Of a stretch of 10,564 nucleotides of DNA, positions 1 through 6,097 are shown in pieces (the stretch's first letter is position 1; every line of letters starts with the position of its first letter). This stretch comes from JBGOUV01 sp041477815 (GTDB lineage Bacteria > Acidobacteriota > Terriglobia > Bryobacterales > JACQDG01): NCBI GenBank assembly GCA_041477815.1, contig JBGOUV010000245.1, forward strand, positions 1 through 10,564, written 5' to 3'. Position numbers and translations under genes: made by a program. The notes beneath the pieces were generated by a model. It ran no database searches, was not told the DNA's origin, and saw only the letters and a list, made by a program, of their open reading frames with translations.

Positions 1-1153
1 GCATGGAGCCGACCACGTTGCAGATGGCCAGGGTCTTGGAGCCCTTTTGCTTGGCCTCGCGCTGGGCGGCCAGGGTGTCGGCGGTTTCGCCGGACTGCGA
101 GATGACCACGGTCAGGGTGTCGGGCGGGATGATGGGGTCGCGGTAGCGGAACTCGCTGCCGTAATCGACCTCCACCGGGATACGGGCCAGGCGCTCCAGG
201 ATGAACTTGCCGGCCAGGGCGGCGTGCCAGGAGGTGCCGCAGGCCACGATCTTGACCTGCTTGAAGTTGGCGAACTCGGAGGGGGTGATGTCCATCTCGT
301 CGAGAAAGACCTGCCCGGTCTCCCGGCTGACGCGGCCGATGGTGGTGTCGCGGACGGCGCGGGGTTGCTCGAAGATTTCCTTGAGCATGAAGTGCTTATA
401 CCCGCCCTTCTCGGCCATGACGGGGTCCCACAGAATATGCTGCACGCGGCGGTTGAGGGGCTTGCCGTCGAAGTCGGTGAGGCGGACGCCCTCGGGGGTC
501 AGGACGGCCATGTCGCCGTCCATCAGAAAGAACACGTCGCGGGTGTGGTGCAGGATGGCCGAGATGTCGGAGGCCACGAAGTACTCGTTGTCGCCCAGGC
601 CGATGACGGCCGGCGGGCCGGAGCGGACGGCCACGATCTTGTTGGGATCGCGGCGCGAAATGATGGCCAGGGCGAAGACGCCACTGATCTCCTTGATGGC
701 GGCGCGGACGGCGGCTTCCAGCGTGGGATGCTTGCCGTTGTAATACTTCTCGATCAGGTGGGCGATGACTTCGGTGTCGGTCTCGGTGACGAAGCGGTGG
801 CCCTCGCGGAGGAGTTGCTCCTTGAGGGTGAGGAAATTTTCGACGATGCCGTTATGGACCACCACAATGTCGCCGGTGCAGTCGCGGTGCGGGTGGGCGT
901 TTTCTTCGGTGGGACGGCCGTGGGTGGCCCAGCGGGTATGACCGATGCCGTAGGTGCCGTCGACCGGGCTGATGCGGATGGCTTCTTCCAGGTTGCGCAG
1001 CTTGCCCGACGAGCGGCGGATCAGCAAGCCGTCCTGCTCGCTCGATACCGCCAGCCCGGCCGAGTCGTAGCCGCGGTATTCCAGGCGCCGCAGACCGTCC
1101 AGGAGAATGGGAACGACCTTGCGGGAGCCTACGTATCCGACGATGCCGCACAT
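1..1153 (-). CDS. glmS: Glutamine--fructose-6-phosphate aminotransferase (isomerizing), 5' part; runs off the left edge
   Basis: Makes glucosamine-6-phosphate from fructose-6-phosphate and glutamine in the cytoplasm, the first step towards UDP-GlcNAc for peptidoglycan. The minus-strand reading opens with MCGIVGYVG, so after Met removal Cys2 is the N-terminal nucleophile of a class II glutamine amidotransferase domain. LEYRGYDSAG, the HTRWATHG motif and the HNGIVEN motif follow, all typical of GlmS. The first SIS (sugar isomerase) domain begins near residue 290, with the sugar-phosphate-binding CGTS at 305-308 and SQSGET at 352-357, close to their positions in E. coli GlmS. About 384 of the usual ~609 codons are present; the second SIS domain lies outside the window. 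The start at 1153 is fixed because Cys must be residue 2. It lies 35 nt after the purS stop on the same strand, suggesting co-transcription. No glmS ribozyme is seen, and there is no room for one between the genes. Confidence 0.97.
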   Translation of the reverse strand, partial: MCGIVGYVGSRKVVPILLDGLRRLEYRGYDSAGLAVSSEQDGLLIRRSSGKLRNLEEAIRISPVDGTYGIGHTRWATHGRPTEENAHPHRDCTGDIVVVHNGIVENFLTLKEQLLREGHRFVTETDTEVIAHLIEKYYNGKHPTLEAAVRAAIKEISGVFALAIISRRDPNKIVAVRSGPPAVIGLGDNEYFVASDISAILHHTRDVFFLMDGDMAVLTPEGVRLTDFDGKPLNRRVQHILWDPVMAEKGGYKHFMLKEIFEQPRAVRDTTIGRVSRETGQVFLDEMDITPSEFANFKQVKIVACGTSWHAALAGKFILERLARIPVEVDYGSEFRYRDPIIPPDTLTVVISQSGETADTLAAQREAKQKGSKTLAICNVVGSM

Positions 1154-1163
1154 GGGAAAAGAA

Positions 1164-1198
1164 GCTGTTAGCTATTAGCTGTTAGCTGTTAGCTATTA
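1164..1198. repeat. Tandem heptamer array, five copies
   Basis: Five head-to-tail 7-base units read GCTGTTA, GCTATTA, GCTGTTA, GCTGTTA, GCTATTA on the plus strand, with a partial sixth (GC) after. Units differ at one position (G/A). On the minus strand each unit carries TAA, and on the plus strand each carries TAG. Because the period is 7, successive stops fall in different frames, so all six frames are closed. The array overlaps the last codons and stop of purS and ends 10 nt before the glmS start codon. Confidence 0.95.
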
Positions 1199-1440
1199 GC
1201 ACCCTCCAAGTGGTAAGTGAAGTCTTCTATGACCGGGTTGGTTAGGACTTCTTTCGCTATCCGCTCTATGGTTTCTCGGGCGGTGGTGGGATCGGGGGAG
1301 GCGAGGTCGATTTCGAAGTACTTGCCTTGGCGGACCTCTTGGATGCCCGGGTAGCCCAGCGAGGCCAGTGAGCGGCAGATGGTCTGACCCTGGGGGTCGA
1401 GAACGGTCTTCTTCAGCGCTACGTGGACGAGAGCCTTCAT
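1189..1440 (-). CDS. purS: Phosphoribosylformylglycinamidine synthase subunit PurS
   Basis: Small structural subunit of the PurS-PurQ-PurL enzyme that converts FGAR to FGAM in de novo purine synthesis; PurS bridges the glutaminase PurQ and the synthetase PurL. The 83-residue product matches the usual length of about 80-85. It shows the family pattern: an N-terminal strand (KALVHVALKKTVLDPQG), then SLASLGYPGIQEVRQGKYFEIDL and a C-terminal ALT-type helix/strand ending VIEDFTYHLEG. The last three codons (Ala-Asn-Ser) and the TAA stop come from the heptamer array, so the natural C-terminus probably ended about at HLEG. purQ and purL are not in view; the neighbour is glmS, an uncommon pairing. The ATG is preceded by GAAGGA at only 2 nt spacing and by a -10-like TACAAT 8 nt away. 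A reconstructed upstream reading frame stops in an ATGA overlap with this start. Confidence 0.93.
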   Translation of the reverse strand: MKALVHVALKKTVLDPQGQTICRSLASLGYPGIQEVRQGKYFEIDLASPDPTTARETIERIAKEVLTNPVIEDFTYHLEGANS

Positions 1441-1448
1441 ATTCCTTC

Positions 1449-1454
1449 ATTGTA
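1449..1454 (-). promoter_or_regulatory. Putative -10 box of purS-glmS
   Basis: Minus-strand TACAAT lies 8 nt before the purS ATG, in a locally AT-rich stretch. An overlapping TATCAT (1454-1459) is an alternative. If used, transcription would start at or within a few nt of the start codon. No clear TTGACA-like -35 is visible. Confidence 0.35.
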
Positions 1455-1488
1455 TGATACGTGGAGGCTGCCTGTGTTGCTGGTGGCG

Positions 1489-1509
1489 CCGCGGGCGGGG
1501 CGCCCGCGG
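1489..1509. repeat. GC-rich hairpin inside the Soli_cterm remnant
   Basis: Perfect 8-bp arms CCGCGGGC and GCCCGCGG flank a 5-nt loop. The hairpin falls where the remnant's protein reading acquires the extra-looking residues RGRPARG, just before ATSNTG. This suggests a small inserted palindrome, though it may simply be GC-rich coding sequence. Confidence 0.5.
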
Positions 1510-1943
1510 ATAATGGACGCCGGCGGCAAGGTCTGGGGGCGCCAGGAAGTTGATCTGGTAGAGTCCGGCGAATCCGGAGGCGAGGCCTGCGCACAGAGGG
1601 TCGCGGAGCGATCGCCGATCGGGACCTGGAGGGGACCGCGGACCAGAATCAAGGGGACCCGGGGAGGGCTGGCCAGGCGGCAAGGTCGCTGTCGGGCCGG
1701 CCGAGACTCTCCTCTCCTGCTGTTTCTCCAGCACCAGCCGCCACTCGAAGCGGCGGCCGTTGGGAGGTTGTTCCGTATGCTGACGATCAGCTCTTTCGGC
1801 GGCGCGCCCAAACGCAGGTGCCGCGCCCTCTCGGCCTGCGGACCGCAGAGCAGGAGAATACCTCTTCTTTTTCAATGCTTTGCAAGAGGAAGCGTGCTCG
1901 CAGGGCCGTAAACACTGGCGTACATCTGACGACGTCGGTACTT

Positions 1944-1970
1944 ACGGTCGCCGCTCGGTGCAGCTAAGAA
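1944..1970 (+). repeat. Interspersed repeat, copy A (single arm)
   Basis: A 27-base stretch beginning ACGGTCGCCGCTCGGTGCAG matches the right arm and tail of copy C (4573-4599) at 25 of 27 positions. It has the same orientation as copies B and C. No matching left arm is present here. It contains the TAG stop of the oxidoreductase gene (1964-1966, minus strand), so it straddles that gene's end. The rest of 1876-1943 shows nothing else that I recognise. Confidence 0.8.
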
Positions 1971-3319
1971 CCCTCCTCTTTCGGCTCTTCCACGTTCTTC
2001 CCCGTACCCTCATATCCGGGCCGCTTGGGGGCATTGCGCAGGACCTTTTCGGTCTTGGGATCGAAGGCCAGCAGTTTGCTCTGGCGGTAGGAATCGACGC
2101 CGAGGCGGATGGCGGTCATGACCTGGTAGCCGAAGCGGGCGTTGAAGACGGGTGGCTTGCGGGAGCGGACCGCATCGAGGAAGTCGTCCATATGGCGCCC
2201 GCCGATTTCCGGCTGCTTCACCTCGATCTTCAGCTCCTTCTGGCCGGTGGAGTCGGTGAACTTCTTGCGGAACTGCCATTCGGGGGTGACCTGGAGGTGG
2301 GTGGGGAAGAACTCGATGGCCGCCTCGTGGCCGTAGATGATGTCGCGCAACCCCTCATTGCCGGCGTCGGAGGCCATCGACGACGACATGACCACGTAGA
2401 AGCCCTCGTATTCGACGGTGGTCGAGTAGGTGTCGGGAACCTCGCGGTCCTTGTGGGCGTAAATGCCCCCTTGGGCAGTGACGCGGACGGGGAACTGGGG
2501 ACCGATGGCCAGCAGCAGGGGGGCCAGCTTGTGGTAGAGCAGGTCGGTGGCGATGCCGCCCGAGTAGTCCCAATACTTGCGCCAGCGGAAGTAGCGGTCC
2601 GGGCTGAAGGAGCGCTTGGGGGCGGAGCCGAGAAACGCCTTCCAGTCGATATTCTGCTCGGTGCCTTCGTCGTCGATACGATAGTTCCATTCGCCGTAGA
2701 GGGAGTTGCGGGAGTAGGCGCCCTGGACCCACAGCGGGGCGCCGATCCAGCCCTTCTCGATGATCTCTTTGGCCCGGTGGTAGCGCCGGTCGGAGGTGTA
2801 CTGGCTGCCGACCTGCAGGATGCGGCCGGTGCGCTCGACGGCCTGGGCGACCTCGCGGGCCTCCTCGATGGTATAAGTCATGGGCTTTTGCAGATACACG
2901 TCCTTGCCGGCATGGAGGGCGTCCAGGGCGTGGCGGGCGTGCCAGTGGTCGGGGGTGGCGATGATCACGGCGTCGACGTCGGAGCGCGCCAGCAAGTCCC
3001 GGTAGTCGTGGTGGATGTCCTTTTCGGCGAGGCGGCCGTTCTTCTGCGCGCGCTTCTTGCGCTCAGTGTAGATCTCGCTGACGGCGACGAGCCGGGAGTC
3101 GCCCTTCTCCTGGGAGCGGGTGGTGATCTGGCGGACGTGGCCGTCGCCCATGATGCCGGCGCCGATGACGCCGACGTTGACGCGGTCGTTGGCGCCGAGG
3201 ACTCGCGAGCCGGCGGGACGGGCGGCCCGCGCGGACAGCCGCTGGGCCAGGGAGAGAGCCGACACGGAGGTTACGGTCTTTCCGAGGAAGTCGCGCCGGG
3301 AGGTCGGGCTGGGGTTCAT
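1964..3319 (-). CDS. Gfo/Idh/MocA family oxidoreductase with Tat signal
   Basis: An NAD(P)-dependent dehydrogenase of the glucose-fructose oxidoreductase/inositol dehydrogenase/MocA family, probably acting on a sugar or polyol; the substrate cannot be told. The 451-residue product starts with a twin-arginine signal (SRRDFLGK, residues 7-14) followed by a moderately hydrophobic segment to about residue 43, so it is probably exported folded with its cofactor. The Rossmann domain shows VGVIGAGIMG (GxGxxG at 53-58), an acidic end of the second strand (VSEIY, near 82) and ATPDHWH (121-127). The usual EKP cofactor motif reads QKP (144-146), a variant I know from exported members of this family. The C-terminal domain holds DYSGGIATDLLYH with the expected Asp and His. 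I chose the start at 3319, not 3364, because GAAGGAGA lies 4 nt upstream and the Tat motif sits directly after it. The TAG stop lies in repeat copy A. It is divergent from the phosphatase gene. Confidence 0.93.
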   Translation of the reverse strand: MNPSPTSRRDFLGKTVTSVSALSLAQRLSARAARPAGSRVLGANDRVNVGVIGAGIMGDGHVRQITTRSQEKGDSRLVAVSEIYTERKKRAQKNGRLAEKDIHHDYRDLLARSDVDAVIIATPDHWHARHALDALHAGKDVYLQKPMTYTIEEAREVAQAVERTGRILQVGSQYTSDRRYHRAKEIIEKGWIGAPLWVQGAYSRNSLYGEWNYRIDDEGTEQNIDWKAFLGSAPKRSFSPDRYFRWRKYWDYSGGIATDLLYHKLAPLLLAIGPQFPVRVTAQGGIYAHKDREVPDTYSTTVEYEGFYVVMSSSMASDAGNEGLRDIIYGHEAAIEFFPTHLQVTPEWQFRKKFTDSTGQKELKIEVKQPEIGGRHMDDFLDAVRSRKPPVFNARFGYQVMTAIRLGVDSYRQSKLLAFDPKTEKVLRNAPKRPGYEGTGKNVEEPKEEGS

Positions 3320-3323
3320 AAGG

Positions 3324-3331
3324 TCTCCTTC
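3324..3331 (-). promoter_or_regulatory. Ribosome binding site of the Gfo/Idh/MocA gene
   Basis: Minus-strand GAAGGAGA, 4 nt before ATG at 3319, is the strongest Shine-Dalgarno match nearby and fixes this start over the longer frame from 3364. Confidence 0.75.
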
Positions 3332-3370
3332 ACTGCCTGTTACTTTACCATCCCGATCCGCCACCGGGAG

Positions 3371-3437
3371 GGAGCGGATCCCCGTGTCTTGCCGAAGCCT
3401 CCGCTCCTTTACGGTCGCGGTTCGGTGCAGGCAAAAA
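3371..3437 (+). repeat. Interspersed repeat, copy B (partly degenerate palindrome)
   Basis: Positions 3411-3437 (ACGGTCGCGGTTCGGTGCAG and tail) match copy C with about three differences. Upstream, GGAGCGGA (3371-3378) and TCCGCTCC (3400-3407) form an 8-bp inverted repeat, but the outer left arm expected from copy C is missing or diverged. It occupies most of the 139-bp gap between the divergent oxidoreductase and phosphatase genes, directly upstream of the phosphatase -10 box. Confidence 0.75.
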
Positions 3438-3443
3438 ACCGGC

Positions 3444-3449
3444 TATGAT
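3444..3449 (+). promoter_or_regulatory. Putative -10 box of the phosphatase gene
   Basis: TATGAT ends 9 nt before the ATG at 3459. There is no Shine-Dalgarno sequence in those 9 nt. Transcription from this box would give a leader of only a few nt or none. Confidence 0.4.
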
Positions 3450-3458
3450 AGATCGGTC

Positions 3459-4550
3459 ATGCGAGATCTCCTGTTCCTCCTCCTCCTCGCCACCCTGCTC
3501 CCCGCGGCCGACCGCAAGACCCGTCACCTCGTCCTGGTTACCGCCGACGGACTCCGCCGCCAGGAGATTTTCACCGGCATCGATCCCCGCCTGATGCGCG
3601 ATAAGGCCGCCCACATGGACAAGGAGGACGACCTGCGCCGCGAGTACTGGGCCGAATCGCCACAACAGCGCCGCGAGAAACTTTTCCCCTTCCTCTGGAA
3701 GACCCTCGTCCCCCAGGGCGTGATCCTCGGCAACATCGACCGCGGCAGCACCGTCGCCGTTACCAATGCCTACCGCGTCTCCTACCCCGGCTACTCCGAG
3801 ATCCTGACCTGCCGCGCCCAGGACGACCGTATCCGCAACAACGACCCCGTCCAGAACCCGATCCCCACCGTGCTCGAGCACCTCCAGCGGCAGTGGCGCC
3901 TCAACCGCTCCCAGGTCGCTCTGTTCGGCTCCTGGGACCGCTTCCGCCAGATTGGGGAGAGTCGCCCCGGATCCATCTTCCTCAACGCCGGCTACCAGGA
4001 CTCCGACGCCACCCCCCGCCTCGCCGAGCTCAGCCGGGCCCAGCACGAGGCCCTTTCCCCCTGGGGAGAAGTCCGTCACGATTACGTTACCTTCGAGATG
4101 GCCCTGGACTACCTGAGAACCTTCCAGCCCCGCGTTCTCTATCTGTCGCTCGGGGAAACCGACGACTGGGCCCACGACAAGCGCTATGACCGGGTCCTCC
4201 AGACCGCCCACTACTTTGACCGCGCTCTCGAGCGTCTGTGGCAGACTCTGCAGTCGCTTCCCGAGTACCGCGGGTCGACCTCCCTGGTCATCACGGCCGA
4301 CCACGGCCGCGGCGACAACCTCCCCGACTGGGACTCCCACGGCAACAAGATCGCCGGCGCCGAGTTCATCTGGATCGCCGGTCTCGGCCCGGACACTTCT
4401 CCGCAGGGCGAGATTACCAACGCCCGCACCGTCCACCAGCGTGATGTCGCCGCTACCCTGTTGTCTCTGGCCGGGCTCGACTGGCGTGCCTTCTGCGGCG
4501 ACTTCGGCAGACCTATCCTCCAGATCGCCGGCGCCGAACCGCGACCGTAA
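3459..4550 (+). CDS. Secreted alkaline phosphatase superfamily protein (phosphodiesterase/sulfatase-like)
   Basis: A 363-residue metallo-hydrolase of the alkaline phosphatase fold, likely cleaving phosphate, phosphodiester or sulfate esters outside the cytoplasm. Residues 1-17 form a signal peptide (MRDLL, then a Leu-rich core, ending LPAA). The first metal-ligand motif is LVLVTADGLRR with Asp30. VSYPGYSEILT lines up with the nucleophile segment of nucleotide pyrophosphatases (TFPNHYSIVT), which makes Ser108 the likely nucleophile. GETDDWAHDKRYD resembles the second Asp/His metal site, VITADHGRGD holds the third (DH), and DWDSHGN gives a late His ligand. So the full two-metal set seems present. 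The Cys in EILTCR, where Gly is usual, is a small oddity. I chose 3459 because the frame upstream is repeat and antisense sequence. The last codons (Glu-Pro-Arg-Pro) and the TAA stop are made by the left arm of repeat copy C. The exact substrate is unknown. Confidence 0.9.
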   Translation: MRDLLFLLLLATLLPAADRKTRHLVLVTADGLRRQEIFTGIDPRLMRDKAAHMDKEDDLRREYWAESPQQRREKLFPFLWKTLVPQGVILGNIDRGSTVAVTNAYRVSYPGYSEILTCRAQDDRIRNNDPVQNPIPTVLEHLQRQWRLNRSQVALFGSWDRFRQIGESRPGSIFLNAGYQDSDATPRLAELSRAQHEALSPWGEVRHDYVTFEMALDYLRTFQPRVLYLSLGETDDWAHDKRYDRVLQTAHYFDRALERLWQTLQSLPEYRGSTSLVITADHGRGDNLPDWDSHGNKIAGAEFIWIAGLGPDTSPQGEITNARTVHQRDVAATLLSLAGLDWRAFCGDFGRPILQIAGAEPRP

Positions 4551-4600
4551 GGGAGAACCGAGCGGTTCCCTGACGGTCGCGGCTCGGTGCAGCCAAGAAG
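4534..4600 (+). repeat. Interspersed repeat, copy C: full palindrome, probable bidirectional terminator
   Basis: Left arm 4534-4560 (CCGAACCGCGACCGTAAGGG onwards) and right arm 4564-4587 pair almost perfectly over about 24 bp, with one mismatch and a 2-nt bulge, leaving a 3-nt spacer. The right arm is followed by the conserved tail TGCAGCCAAGAA. It lies exactly between two convergent genes: the left arm contains the phosphatase TAA (4548-4550), and the SnoaL gene's stop starts one base after the repeat. The strong hairpin could end transcription from both sides or protect mRNA 3' ends, as REP elements do. There is no U-tract, so intrinsic termination is only inferred. Confidence 0.85.
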
Positions 4601-5017
4601 CTAGCCCCCTGGCGGCGTCACCACACCCAACTGCACCATCATCGTCAGCATGTCCATGTACTCCCGCTCCCGGTACACCTTGCCGTCCCGCACCTCCACG
4701 ATGTTGCAGATGCGGATCTCGACCTTCTTCCCGGTCGGTGGGATCCCCATCAACTCTCCCTGATGCGTCCCCCGGGCTACCACCTCTGCCACCGATGTAT
4801 CTCCCACCACATGCACTCGGCCCAGCTCGATCCGGCCGTCCGGAAACGCCTGGGCGTACATTTGTGCGATCGCCATCCCCGCCTCGGGGCCCTTCGCCTC
4901 CTTCCCGTCGGGTCCCGTATAGCTATACCCCGAATGCATCAACTCCCTCATCTTCTTGAAATCCCGACTGTTCCACGCCGCAAAAACCTCGCGGTGTATC
5001 TCGGCCGCAACCGGCAT
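4601..5017 (-). CDS. SnoaL-like ester cyclase family protein
   Basis: A 138-residue protein of the NTF2-like SnoaL fold, named after polyketide cyclases but often of unknown role in soil bacteria. The pattern fits: an N-terminal helix with FAAWNSRDFKKMRELMHSGYSYTGPDG, then MYAQAFPDGRIEL and VHVVGDTSVAEVVARGTHQGELMGIPPTGKKVEIRICNIVEVRDGKVYREREYMD. The last part is the family's 'ptGk.v.....i.r..dGki.e...y.D' signature. It is cytoplasmic, with no signal peptide. GAGGAGGAAA lies 5 nt before the ATG, which fixes the start. It is divergent from the cytochrome gene (51-bp gap) and convergent with the phosphatase gene across repeat copy C. The substrate is unknown. Confidence 0.9.
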   Translation of the reverse strand: MPVAAEIHREVFAAWNSRDFKKMRELMHSGYSYTGPDGKEAKGPEAGMAIAQMYAQAFPDGRIELGRVHVVGDTSVAEVVARGTHQGELMGIPPTGKKVEIRICNIVEVRDGKVYREREYMDMLTMMVQLGVVTPPGG

Positions 5018-5068
5018 AGTGTTTCCTCCTCGTTCAATATTTTAGGATATACTGACAGACTTCCCCGG
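5018..5068. promoter_or_regulatory. Bidirectional promoter region, SnoaL / cytochrome c
   Basis: A short AT-rich gap separates two divergent genes. On the plus strand TATACT (5048-5053) lies 15 nt before the first ATG of the cytochrome gene. On the minus strand a TAAAAT-like hexamer lies 21 nt before the SnoaL ATG, followed by the strong Shine-Dalgarno GAGGAGGAAA. The two promoters would overlap. The -35 elements are not clear. Confidence 0.45.
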
Positions 5069-6097
5069 ATGGAAAAAACCATGAAACGGATTCTGGTTTG
5101 GGCATTTCGTCTGGTCCTGGTGGCCGTGGTCGCGATCGGGGCGTTTGTGCTCTACCTGGTGATGAAGTCTCCCAAGACCGCGCCCCCCAGCAGCATCAGA
5201 GTTCAGCTCACCCCCGAGAGGGTGGAACGCGGCCGCTATCTCACCGACCACGTGGTCGACTGCTTCGGCTGCCATGCGGAACGCGACTTCTCACGCTTCG
5301 GCGGGCCCATCAAGGCCGGTGGCCTCGGCGTGGGCGGCCCCTTGCCGCTCGAAGGACTCCCGGGCGAGGTGATCGTTCCCAACATCACCCCCGACCCCGA
5401 GACCGGCATCGGCGCCTGGACCGACGGCGAGATCCTCCGGGCCATGCGCGAAGGCATTGCCCGCGACGGCCACGCCTTGTTCCCCCTGATGCCGTATCCC
5501 AACTACCGCTACCTCAGCGACGAAGACTCCCAGGCCATCGTCGCCTACTTGCGGTCCATCCCGCCGGTGAAGAAGAAGCAGGCTCCGACCAAGATTAATT
5601 TCCCGGTCAACCTCTTCATCAAGGACGTTCCCCAGCCGGCCCCCAGCGTCCCGCCCCCCAACAAGGCCGATAAGCCGGCTTACGGCAAATACCTGGTAAC
5701 AGCGGCCTCCTGCATCGAGTGCCACACCCCACTCGAGAAGGGCCAACTCACCCCCGGCAAGGAGTACGGGGGCGGGCGCCTGTTCGCTATGGCCGGCTCA
5801 CCCCTGCGCGTCTACAGCGCCAACATCACCCCCGACAACGACACCGGCATCGGCGTCTGGACCGAGGAACGCTTCGTTCAGAAAGTCCGCTCCTACCAGC
5901 CGTACGCCGCAAACGGGTCGCCCGAGGTGGGCCCGGAGAGCTTCACGCTAATGCCCTGGCTGGCCTTTTGCAGTCTGACCGACGAAGACCTGTCGGCGAT
6001 CTACGCCTACCTGCGCACTCTCCGGCCGGTTTCAAACGCGGTGGAGAAATGGAAGGGGCTGGATCCGTCTAAGGGATCAGCAGTACCTTCCCGGTAG
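5069..6097 (+). CDS. Membrane-anchored diheme cytochrome c
   Basis: A 342-residue electron carrier facing the periplasm. Residues 6-32 form an uncleaved-looking membrane anchor (KRILVWAF, then a Val/Ala-rich core). Two cytochrome c domains follow. The first heme site is CFGCH (65-69) with Met141 in PLMPYPNYR as the likely axial ligand. The second is CIECH (215-219) with Met295 in TLMPWL. Each domain carries the repeated NITPD..TGIG.WT segment and ends with a 'LSDED..AI.AYLRS' type helix, so the protein is an internal duplication. Similar proteins act as electron-transfer subunits for periplasmic dehydrogenases; no dehydrogenase is adjacent here, so its partner is unknown. The start is either ATG 5069 or ATG 5081; GGAAAA before 5081 is a weak ribosome site, so the shorter start is possible. 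Its 3' end overlaps the convergent quinone reductase gene by 29 bp. Confidence 0.94.
   Translation: MEKTMKRILVWAFRLVLVAVVAIGAFVLYLVMKSPKTAPPSSIRVQLTPERVERGRYLTDHVVDCFGCHAERDFSRFGGPIKAGGLGVGGPLPLEGLPGEVIVPNITPDPETGIGAWTDGEILRAMREGIARDGHALFPLMPYPNYRYLSDEDSQAIVAYLRSIPPVKKKQAPTKINFPVNLFIKDVPQPAPSVPPPNKADKPAYGKYLVTAASCIECHTPLEKGQLTPGKEYGGGRLFAMAGSPLRVYSANITPDNDTGIGVWTEERFVQKVRSYQPYAANGSPEVGPESFTLMPWLAFCSLTDEDLSAIYAYLRTLRPVSNAVEKWKGLDPSKGSAVPSR

Larger units (their letters stand above)
1437..1875 (-). pseudogene. Frameshifted remnant of a Soli_cterm (TIGR03437) domain protein
   Basis: No single frame is convincing, but pieces of two minus-strand frames join into a recognisable protein end. In 5' to 3' order I see KELIVSIRNNLP (one frame, about 1763-1800), NGRRFEWRLVLEKQQERRVS (second frame, about 1700-1760), VPIGDRSATL (first frame, about 1605), AGLASGFAGLYQINFLAPP (second frame, about 1535-1590), and ATSNTGSLHVS (first frame, about 1450-1490). 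The last three match the Soli_cterm pattern of Solibacter-type proteins: 'GG..A.V.faGlapGfaGlyQiNf.vP', then 'SNT...v' at the C-terminus. At least three frame changes are needed, so this is decayed or contains sequence errors. The reconstructed final frame ends with TGA at 1437-1439, overlapping the purS ATG as ATGA. The N-terminal body of the protein is not recognisable. Identification of the domain is fairly firm; the extent upstream of about 1800 is a guess. Confidence 0.7.

Noticed and set aside
47..1171. A 374-codon plus-strand frame antisense to glmS
   Set aside because: Same reason: low-complexity shadow composition, while the minus strand gives an unmistakable GlmS.
1154..1188. A glmS ribozyme upstream of glmS
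   Set aside because: Only 35 nt separate purS and glmS, and they are filled by the heptamer array. The ribozyme core needs far more sequence.
1164..1198. The heptamer array as a CRISPR or an attachment site
   Set aside because: The units are contiguous with no spacers and are too short for CRISPR; no integrase or tRNA is nearby.
1423..1911. A 162-codon plus-strand frame across the purS-upstream gap
   Set aside because: No motif, no ribosome site, and it begins inside purS antisense. The minus strand shows the Soli_cterm remnant in the same stretch.
1880..3448. A 522-codon plus-strand frame antisense to the oxidoreductase gene
   Set aside because: The product is rich in Gly, Ala, Val, Asp and Leu without any known motif, which is typical of a shadow of a GC-rich gene. 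The minus-strand gene has clear Tat and Rossmann motifs.
3345..4436. A 363-codon minus-strand frame antisense to the phosphatase gene
   Set aside because: Shadow frame of Val/Gly/Asp-rich composition. The plus strand has the signal peptide and metal-site motifs.
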